Origin: Hygrophila difformis
Taxonomy: Eukaryota > Streptophyta > Magnoliopsida > Lamiales > Acanthaceae
DNA: 64,000 bases
Assembly: GCA_030278955.1 (NCBI GenBank)
Contig: JAOANR010000014.1
Coordinates: 15,564,068 to 15,628,067 of the forward strand
Direction of reading: 5' to 3'
Shown: piece by piece, positions 56,814 through 64,000 of the stretch
How the letters are laid out: every line of letters starts with the position of its first letter
Position numbering within the stretch: the stretch's first letter is position 1
The notes under the pieces: generated by a model
Database searches by the model: none
Seen by the model: the letters and a program-made list of their open reading frames with translations, nothing else
Told to the model about the DNA's origin: nothing
Program-made: the position numbers and the translations under genes

Positions 56814-57162
56814 GGTTCCGACAAGCCTACAACGAAAAATACCGGCTATGCTTCAGGGCTCACTTTCTCTTCATGGATTAATAAGTACCGTGGGGATAAG
56901 CCCGAATTCCCCGAGGAGGAATCTGTAGCTTTCATGATGCACTTCCTTAGCCGATTCTTCTGGTGCGCTCCTGCCAAGAATGTTATTCTTGAAACCTACC
57001 CTTTAGCCAAGGCCATTGTGAAAGATGTTCATTTGCCTCTCGCTGACTATTTCTTGGTGCATCTCTATTCTGGTATTTTGTCCTTGGTGCATGGATGGGC
57101 TGATGGTCACTCTAGCAGATCTCATGGGCCCCTCTGGTTCCTTCATCTCTGGCTTGTATGGC
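56814..57162 (+). pseudogene. Plant mobile domain protein, central part, between A1 and K4
   Basis: The reading frame of 9440-10042 continues in phase here, open for all 349 bp until K4 cuts it. Recognisable PMD features are the segment FMMHFLSRFFWC, the block YPLAKAIVKDVHLPLADYFL followed by VHLYSGI, and GPLWFLHLWLVW, which corresponds to the conserved Gly-Pro-Leu-Trp...Leu-Trp block late in the domain. Both parts lack internal stops although the gene is broken twice, so the insertions are recent or the frame had been under selection until then. The remainder should lie beyond K4, outside the window. Confidence 0.75.
57158..57162 (+). repeat. Presumed target-site duplication ATGGC of K4, left copy
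   Basis: The five bases before the LTR end TGTAACACCCC. The right copy lies outside the window, so this is a prediction. Confidence 0.5.
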
Positions 57163-60100
57163 TGTAACACCCCGGTTTTGGTAACCCAGGCCGGGATGCC
57201 ACCGCCACACCTCCCTAGCAAGACACGGTTTCTCCGAGCTCACTAAAGAGATGCAAGGCTATGGTTTTTCAGAATTTAAATATTCAAGTAGCCCATTCGT
57301 AAATAATTTAAAAATACTACATCAGAGTTGCAGCGAGAATATAAAGTACGCAGCGGAAGTAAAGTGTATGCAGCGGAATTTAAAATATAGGGCCGACATG
57401 GCCAACCCACGGGTTAAACAGACCCGTTCATGCAAGTTACGTAAAATAAATAATTAAGTGTCCAAAATGATCCCCCAATGAGTGATCATGCTCCGTACTC
57501 TGTAACAGAAAAAAATGAACAACGGTTTTTATCAGTATTATAAAATACTGAGTAAGTTAATCCTTACATAGCAATAAAGGGGTTAGATTTTTAATAATTA
57601 AGATAAAACTTTTTACCATGCATAAAACATTTTTGTTTTTTTTAAAAAAATGCGAATATAATTGCATACTTTAAAGACACATTTAAATTTCATAATTTAA
57701 AACTTAAGCACGGGCAATTATTTAAGACATGATTTAAAAACATGAATAATGCCGTAAGTAAGTAAATAAAGGTTTGAGCTTTTAAAAAAAATTCTCCCCG
57801 ATACGCCACCATCTCAACAATATTTGATTTAGCCGACAATCCGACGGCCGCAGCCAATTTCATAAAATCTGAGCTTTTTAATATATTTCCCGTTACGCCA
57901 TCATCTCAACAATATATATATCATTTAGCCGGTGATCCGGCGGCCTCAGCCAATTTCATAAGTATCATCTCATTTAGCCGATATTCCGGCGGCCGCAGCC
58001 GATTCGCCATACCCAGTACCACTCCGTCGAGCCTCGAGTAACCCATACGGATACACTCGAGAGGGTAGGCCGTTGGTCTCTTGTGACCAAATACGCCATA
58101 TCCAGTACCGCTCCGTCAAGCCTCGAGTAACCCATACGGATACACCGAGAGGATAGGCCCAAAAATATAAGAGGCCGTTTTGGCAATCTTTCGCGCGTAA
58201 TCATCATTGCCGTTTTGGCACAAAATGAATAATTAGGAGGGCACCCTGCAGAGCAATCTCCCCCTAATTTTATATAACCAATGTAACCGATATCGTTTCA
58301 ACTTTAGTGTAACGGGATTTCCAAAATACAGCTTTATCGTATCACAAGATTTCGATCGTTGTTTAGAGATTTCAAAATTTCACAAGTTTAAAACCGATCG
58401 ATGTCACAGTTTACGCCTTTTCAGTTTAAAAATCCATTTCTTAGGCGATTAATCTGAAATTTTCACAGTAGCTCAAAAACATCCCAATGAACAACTTTCA
58501 TGCTTTGAGTTTTTGGGAAAAATGATGGGAAGCATGTCAAACATCAAGTTTTCTACACAAACAAAAAGCTGTCAGGATTCAGGTTTGACATCTGTCAAAG
58601 ATTTGACTTTTTAACATATCAAATGAACTCCAAAAATTCTGAAAATTTACAGGCACTTAAAAGACACCAAAATAAACAAGTTTTATTAGAGGCAAATTAT
58701 GCAAATTCATCCCGGATTAAGTCAGATTAATCTACTAAGTTCGGTCTTAAAATCTGTCTCAGTTTCCGAAAGGTTTATGCACCACAGAATATGTTCGACG
58801 CGGTTTGGGATAGCAAATCTTAATGAAAGTGCATGAAATTTTACAGAGGTATTCAAGACTCATAGATCTACAACTTTTGTTTAGATCATGAAGATTGGTT
58901 CGGACTAGAAATGATAGAAATAAGCTCATCAAGTTCGGTTATGAAATCTGTCAACTTTTGAAAATTCTTAAAAACGCAGAATGTGTCCGACTTGATTTGG
59001 GGTACCAAAACTTGATGAAAATTTCTGAAATTTTTACACAATATAGCTTAAGATCTTAGGATCAAAATCTTAGTTTTGAGTATTCAGGTTTGAACGCTCG
59101 AAGTAAGAGTTTTGCTCGGATTTCAGAAAATACGTAGATTGGGGTTTTTAGGTTTGATTTCAACGTTTCGTTTAAGATCCAATGTTTCGGATGTCTTTAA
59201 ACCACCCATATTGATATGGAAGATATTAACTTACAGTGAGTGAGTTCTTGAACGTTCTAGAGTTGATCGATTTGTCCAAAATCGCCACGAACGGATCTAC
59301 GCAACACGTTCTTCTTCTCCTTTGGCTACGAACGTGTTTTGCAAGTAAAGATCCGTAAGTTAGAAGGTTGATTATGATCTTAAAGCAATAAGTAAACTTG
59401 ATTTACACCTTACCAACAATCCAATGCCTGCAAATCCTTGATCTACACCCTACCTTGGTTGGATTTGATTGCCGGAAAGTTGCCGGAAGTTTGCCGGAAG
59501 GGTGTTTGGCTTAGGGAGAGTTTTGGGAGAGTTGGGAGAGTTTGTGGGATGAATAATTGGTGAGTATGGCTGACAATGGGGTGTTAGGGACCTCTAGCAT
59601 CGTCCAAAAGATGCCTCCCCCGTGATCAAGCAAGATTCCCGCGTTGGGACCCGAAAATTGGCGAGAAAGTCGCCAAAACGCGACAAAGGGCTGCTGCTGT
59701 CATGGCGGCGCGGTGGCGGCGCGGTTTTTGCCTAAACACCGCGCGGGGTGTGCGCCACTCTCGCCTGGACTTCGGTCCGGGCGGGGTCGTGCGATCCGTC
59801 GTGCTTTTCCTCCTCTCTTTCGGACTTCTATCCTCCTATGTTTTCGGGCTCGATTTTTCGGGTCATTCTCGGGTCATAAATTCTTATCTTAAGTTTATCT
59901 TGACTCAAATGAATTTCATGTTTGAGATCTTAAGTCCGTCGGTCTCGGGTTCGTCGACTTCCAATTCGTCGTCTATTGATTCTCGTGCCATAACTTGTAT
60001 CATTAAATTTTCTTCCGATTTCACGGGTTCTTGGAATTAAAAATCTTTTCCTTCATGAACTTAATTCCAAATTTTGTTACTCAATTCATGGAATGTCTTC

Positions 60101-60266
60101 GGGCTTCCTTTCCCTCTTTTATTCCATTTTGAATTTAAATCTATCGGCGTTTCCTATCCGAGCAATAATTTATCGTGATAAATTATTTTCTTCTTCTCGG
60201 AAATATTTCAACATTGATCGGAATAAATTTTATTCCTTTGGGCGTTGATAAAAATGGGGTATTACA
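57163..60266 (-). repeat. 3' LTR of K4
   Basis: 3104 bp. Plus-strand ends TGTAACACCCCGG and TGGGGTATTACA. The centre resembles K2 (CTCGAG-containing 89-bp unit, about 58015-58150), but several stretches are unlike K1-K3, such as 58610-58880 and 59110-59350. Confidence 0.9.
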
Positions 60267-60525
60267 GTCTACCCCCCTTAAGAATCAACTTCGTCCTCGA
60301 AGTTGCGCGACTTATTGACCGATTGATTGTGATTGATTGATTGCGATTGTATCATTGTGTTTTGTTGTTTAATATTATTTGACTGAACCCAGAATTGAAA
60401 TTTCCAAGTTGCCTACGTACCCTGTGAAGGGATCAAGTCATTACGTAGTTCAAAACAATTCGAATTTGTTCATTTGGGATACAAAATATTCGGGTCGTTA
60501 CATCCTCTCCCCCTTATGATTACAG
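60267..60525 (-). other. 3' UTR and polypurine tract of K4
   Basis: Minus strand: polypurine tract AAGGGGGGTAGAC just before the LTR, stem-loop CAACTTCG-AGGA-CGAAGTTG, and a second polypurine tract followed by TGTAACGACCCG (near 60495-60520), which mimics an LTR start just after the pol stop codon. Confidence 0.75.
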
Positions 60526-63525
60526 TTATGTCCCCATAACTGCGGTTGCACTGTTTTGGAATAGTGTCGGGTAACGCTCCTTCATGTCGGATTCTAACTC
60601 CCATGTCGCCGTTTCACTTTCATGGTTCGACCAAAGAACCTTGACCATTCTCACGGCTTTGTTCCTTGTTACTCTCTCCTTAACATCTAGTATTCGTACC
60701 GGAATTTCCTCATAGCTCAAGTCATCATCCAATTCAATTCCTTCCGGTTGGAGTACATGGGTCGGATCGTGCACATACTTCTTCAATTGTGATATGTGGA
60801 ACACGTTGTGAACTCTAGCCAATTGTGGCGGTAAGGCTAGACGATATGCTAAATTCCCGACTTTTTCTAGAATTTCATAAGGTCCTATATATCGAGGGCT
60901 TAACTTTCCTCGTTTGCTAAAATGCATAACCCCCTTCATCGGTGATATCTTTAACATGACCTTATCCCCAACTTGAAATTCTAGGTCTTGCCGTCTCACA
61001 TCGGCATAACTTTTCTGTCGGTCTTGGGCCGCTTTCATCTTTCCTCGAATCACTTTGATTTGTTGGGTCATATCTTCTACGAGTTGTGGTCCTACTACCA
61101 CTGTCTTATCATTCCCTTCCCAACTCAACGGACTTCGGCACCTTCGACCATACAATGCCTCGAATGGTGCCATGCCGATGCTAGCATGGTAGCTATTGTT
61201 GTAGGAAAATTCAATTAGGGGTAAATGATTTTCCCAGCTACCTTTAAACTCTAGGACGCAAGCTCTCAGCATGTCTTCCAACGTTTGGATTGTTCTCTCA
61301 GTTTGTCCATCCGTCATTGGGTGGAATGCGGTGCTCATCTTAATCTGCGTACCGAGGGCTTCTTGTAACTTGATCCAAAAGTGAGAGACAAATCTACTGT
61401 CTCTATCGGAGATAATGTCATGTGGCACCCCGTGTCTTCGTACCACATTGTCAATATACGCCCTTGCTAATTGGTCCATGGTCCAAGTGTCCTTCATTGG
61501 AATAAAAATGGCCGTCTTCGTTAGCCTATCGACAATCACCCATATCTTATTCATTCCTCTTGGTGATCGTGGTAATCCCGAAACGAAATCCATAGAGATA
61601 CTATCCCACTTCCAACTCGGGATTTCCAATGGTTGCATCAATCCTAAGGGTTTCTGTCGCACGGCTTTGACCTTTTGGCACGTGAGGCATCTCGCTACAA
61701 ATTCTGCCACTTCATTTTTCATCCTCGGCCACCAGTAAATTTTCCTCAAATCCTTATATAATTTGTCGCCTCCAGGGTGAACCGAGTAAGGTGTGTTATG
61801 CCCCTCTTCCATCAATCTTTGTTTTATCTCCATGCATTTTTGTGGTACACACCATCTTCCCTTGAAACGAATGCTTCCGTCCTCATGGATAGCAAATCCT
61901 ATTGCCTTCCCGTTGGAAATGTTCTCCTTAATCCTTTCCAACTTTGCGTCACCCGGTTGGGCGAGTTTGATCTCGTCAAATATGGTTGATTCGACTACCA
62001 TGGCGTTGACCATTTCGTTTACAGTGCCCGAATGCACTAGTTCTAAGCTCAATCTTGCCAAGTCCATATATAATGCTGGCGGAATCACCATCGAATTTGC
62101 CACATGTTGGGTCTTCCGGCTTAAGGCATCGGCTACTACGTTGGCCTTCCCTTCGTGGTAAGAAATTTCGAGATCATAGTCCTTGATTAGTTCCAACCAT
62201 CTCCGTTGTCTCAGATTTAGCTCTTTTTGAGTGAATATGTATTTGAGGCTTTTGTGGTCTGTGAACATCCGACACTTTCTCCCATAAAGGTAGTGTCTCC
62301 ATATTTTCAGAGCGAACACGACTGCCGCCAACTCCAAGTCGTGCGTTGGGTAGTTCGCTTCATGAGGTTTCAATTGGCGCGAAGCATATGCAATGACCCT
62401 CGAGTCTTGCATCAAAACACATCCTAGACCTTCCTTTGAAGCGTCACTGTAAACCTCGAAGTCACCATTCTCTGATGGTAGTGCTAGTACGGGTGTACTG
62501 GTGAGTCGCTTTTTCAGTTCTTGAAACGCGGACTCACACTCACTGGTCCAGTCATATTTTACCCCTTTCTTCAACAGCTGGGTCAACGGGCGTGCAATTT
62601 TTGAGAAGTCCTTCACAAATCGCCTATAATAACCAGCTAGCCCAAGGAAGCTCCATATTTCAGTTGGACTCGTCGGCGATACCCATTCCGTCACCGCCGA
62701 AATTTTTGCCTGATCCACTGAAACTCCAGTGGCGGATACTATGTGCCCAAGGAATGCTACTTCCTTCAACCAAAAGTCGCATTTGGATAGTTTGCCATAG
62801 AGTTGGTTCTTGCGCAAAATCCCTAACACTTGGTGCAAATGTTGGGAATGCTCCTCCTCGCTTCTCGAGTAGATCAGGATGTCGTCGATGAACACCACGA
62901 CGCTTTGATCTAACAATTCTCTAAATACATCGTTCATGAGGTTCATGAACATTGCAGGTGCATTTGTTAACCCAAAGGATAATACTGTGAACTCGTAGTG
63001 TCCATAACGAGTTCGGAATGCCGTCTTCGGGATATCCTTCTCCGCAATCCTCAGCTGGTGATAACCGGATCGCAAGTCGATCTTTGAGAACACCGACGCC
63101 CCCTTCAATTGATCAAATAAGTCCTCAATCCTTGGTAATGGATACTTGTTCTTGATGGTCACTTGATTGAGTCCTCTGTAATCGATGCAAAGGCGTAGTC
63201 CTCCGTCCTTCTTTTTAACAAATAAGACCGGTGCTCCCCACGGGGACGTACTTGGTCTTATGTATCCTTTCTCCAACAACTCTTCGAGTTGTTCCTTTAA
63301 CTCCTTCATTTCCAGTGGTGCCATACGGTAAGGGGCCTTCGAGACAGGTTCCGTTCCCGGAATGAGATCTATGGTGAATTCAAGATCTCTCTCAGGTGGC
63401 ATACCAGGGATGTCTTCAGGAAATACGTCCGGGTATTCTCTCACCACTGGGATGTCGTCAACCTTGCTCTCTTCCGCCTCCAGGTTGTGAACGTAGCATG
63501 CATACAACGCGTATCCCTTATGCAT
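60526..63525 (-). CDS. K4 pol: reverse transcriptase, RNase H, integrase, chromodomain
   Basis: A 999-codon frame from ATG 63525, continuing the protease frame after a TAG. Reverse transcriptase is at about residues 60-260 with the active site FIDDILIYS (Asp 214 and 215). RNase H has SDAS (Asp 361), DLELAA and FTDHKSLKY (Asp 423). Integrase has a zinc-binding region (HPGG about 583; CLTC about 613-616) and catalytic Asp 646, Asp 707 and Glu 743 with the classic 35-residue gap. These are followed by GPYEIL and a C-terminal chromodomain (about 944-985, [17 protein letters not shown]). This order and the chromodomain place it in Ty3/gypsy chromoviruses of the Tekay/Del type. All catalytic residues are present. 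The product would copy element RNA into DNA and insert it in the nucleus. Confidence 0.93.
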   Translation of the reverse strand: MHKGYALYACYVHNLEAEESKVDDIPVVREYPDVFPEDIPGMPPERDLEFTIDLIPGTEPVSKAPYRMAPLEMKELKEQLEELLEKGYIRPSTSPWGAPVLFVKKKDGGLRLCIDYRGLNQVTIKNKYPLPRIEDLFDQLKGASVFSKIDLRSGYHQLRIAEKDIPKTAFRTRYGHYEFTVLSFGLTNAPAMFMNLMNDVFRELLDQSVVVFIDDILIYSRSEEEHSQHLHQVLGILRKNQLYGKLSKCDFWLKEVAFLGHIVSATGVSVDQAKISAVTEWVSPTSPTEIWSFLGLAGYYRRFVKDFSKIARPLTQLLKKGVKYDWTSECESAFQELKKRLTSTPVLALPSENGDFEVYSDASKEGLGCVLMQDSRVIAYASRQLKPHEANYPTHDLELAAVVFALKIWRHYLYGRKCRMFTDHKSLKYIFTQKELNLRQRRWLELIKDYDLEISYHEGKANVVADALSRKTQHVANSMVIPPALYMDLARLSLELVHSGTVNEMVNAMVVESTIFDEIKLAQPGDAKLERIKENISNGKAIGFAIHEDGSIRFKGRWCVPQKCMEIKQRLMEEGHNTPYSVHPGGDKLYKDLRKIYWWPRMKNEVAEFVARCLTCQKVKAVRQKPLGLMQPLEIPSWKWDSISMDFVSGLPRSPRGMNKIWVIVDRLTKTAIFIPMKDTWTMDQLARAYIDNVVRRHGVPHDIISDRDSRFVSHFWIKLQEALGTQIKMSTAFHPMTDGQTERTIQTLEDMLRACVLEFKGSWENHLPLIEFSYNNSYHASIGMAPFEALYGRRCRSPLSWEGNDKTVVVGPQLVEDMTQQIKVIRGKMKAAQDRQKSYADVRRQDLEFQVGDKVMLKISPMKGVMHFSKRGKLSPRYIGPYEILEKVGNLAYRLALPPQLARVHNVFHISQLKKYVHDPTHVLQPEGIELDDDLSYEEIPVRILDVKERVTRNKAVRMVKVLWSNHESETATWELESDMKERYPTLFQNSATAVMGT

Positions 63526-63567
63526 TAAGCTACGAAGCTTGAGAGCATTAACAACCTTGTTGCTCCT

Positions 63568-63993
63568 CTAAGGGGGTTGAGAATAAAAGATGACTCTCTT
63601 TCCCCTACCTTTCGACAAGGTGATCTTCTGCTTTTGACATTCTATTACCGCTTTATACCGGGTCAACCAATCCATTCCCAGTATAACGTCGAAGTCCCTT
63701 AAATTAAATTCTACCAAGTTTGCGAAAAATTCTATGTTCTTGATAACTATCGGAATTCCGTTATAACGTTTAGAGCATGGTACTACCTCTCCTGATGGTA
63801 GTTGAATTTCTAAGTTAATCAGTTCGCACTTAGGTAGATCTAGTTCAGATAAGACTCTTGATGATATAATCGAACAACTAGCTCCTGAGTCAAACAGAAC
63901 TTTAAGGGGTGTACTTAAAACATGGAATGTACCTGCCATCACGTCACCCTGCATAGGCACATCTGCTTGGTTGATAACATTCAACCTCCCCAT
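63568..63993 (-). CDS. K4 protease region (partial polyprotein, ends at TAG)
   Basis: The frame is open to the window edge and runs to TAG at 63570-63568. It contains the aspartic protease signature VLFDSGASCSIIS (catalytic Asp about residue 35 from the ATG at 63993) and the downstream ILGMDWL block, typical of retropepsins of plant Ty3/gypsy elements. Gag would lie upstream, outside the window. The TAG is in the same frame as pol, 42 bp before its first ATG. In related elements the polyprotein is usually uninterrupted, so this is probably a disabling mutation, though read-through is possible. Confidence 0.85.
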   Translation of the reverse strand: MGRLNVINQADVPMQGDVMAGTFHVLSTPLKVLFDSGASCSIISSRVLSELDLPKCELINLEIQLPSGEVVPCSKRYNGIPIVIKNIEFFANLVEFNLRDFDVILGMDWLTRYKAVIECQKQKITLSKGRGKRVIFYSQPP

Positions 63994-64000
63994 GGGCCGT

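Larger units (their letters stand above)
57163..64000 (-). mobile_element. Tekay/Del-like chromovirus K4, minus strand, cut by window end
   Basis: Its 3' LTR is 57163-60266. A polypurine tract, 3' UTR, pol and protease follow rightwards. The gag gene, primer site and 5' LTR are beyond the window. It is the only element here with an almost complete enzyme set and is a candidate helper for K1-K3, which share its termini and 3' UTR. One in-frame TAG (63568-63570) separates protease from reverse transcriptase, so this copy may itself be inactive. Confidence 0.9.

Noticed and set aside
60988..62891. Plus-strand frames opposite K4 pol
   Set aside because: Shadows of a strongly conserved coding strand.

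Overview
The window reads as nuclear DNA of a flowering plant, most likely a eudicot. It holds a wall-associated receptor kinase gene with GT-AG introns, and the rest is mostly large LTR retrotransposons of typical plant lineages (Ty3/gypsy; Athila-, Tat- and Tekay/Del-like). The species cannot be named from the sequence. No tRNA, rRNA or CRISPR locus was seen.

Layout. 1-2268 is part of an LTR on the minus strand. 2269-8663 is the only gene-like interval: a three-exon wall-associated kinase (WAK) gene on the minus strand at 3986-6470, whose 3' end abuts a DNA-transposon-like segment, flanked by AT-rich intergenic DNA. From about 8664 to the end of the window I interpret everything as one stack of nested transposons. 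The outermost layer appears to be a Tat-like element on the minus strand (LTR 8664-9358) whose antisense gene encodes a plant mobile domain (PMD) protein. That PMD reading frame is split at 10042 by an Athila-like element of 46.8 kb (10043-56808, target duplication TTACC) and again at 57162 by a Tekay-like element (57163 to beyond 64000). Removing the first insert restores an open PMD frame.

The Athila-like element (A1) is about 18.7 kb without the three later LTR-element insertions: LTRs of about 4.34 kb, a tRNA-Asp primer site and no recognisable gag or pol. Instead it carries an internal gene. This has its own TATA box, a tiny first exon, an intron and one long frame cut by two TAG codons, encoding a coiled-coil protein with the domain known as putative plant transposon protein. 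Arrays of palindromic modules, each built of four half-sites of the type TACGACGCTA/TAGCGYCGTA, sit upstream of the LTR TATA box, again in R/U5, and directly upstream of the internal TATA box. This gene-plus-array unit is the best candidate here for an undescribed system.

Inserted into A1 are a solo LTR (S1, 10468-13554, TSD ATAGC), K1 (16924-34684, TSD TAATT), K2 inside the 3' LTR of K1 (21380-32122, TSD ACCCC), K3 on the minus strand in the intron of the internal gene (36374-43618, TSD AAGCA) and, in its 3' region, a 1.2-kb foldback element (50024-51250, 10-bp TSD). K1-K4 share termini TGTAAYACCCC/GGGGTGTTACA. K1-K3 have an initiator tRNA-Met primer site in view, and only K4 keeps a nearly complete pol. 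K2 carries an antisense, apparently spliced gene with the same transposon-protein domain as the A1 gene. LTR pairs differ by roughly 0.3-0.5% (K1-K3) and about 1% or more (A1), which agrees with the nesting order. All splice structures, domain names and lineage assignments were made by eye, without database searches.
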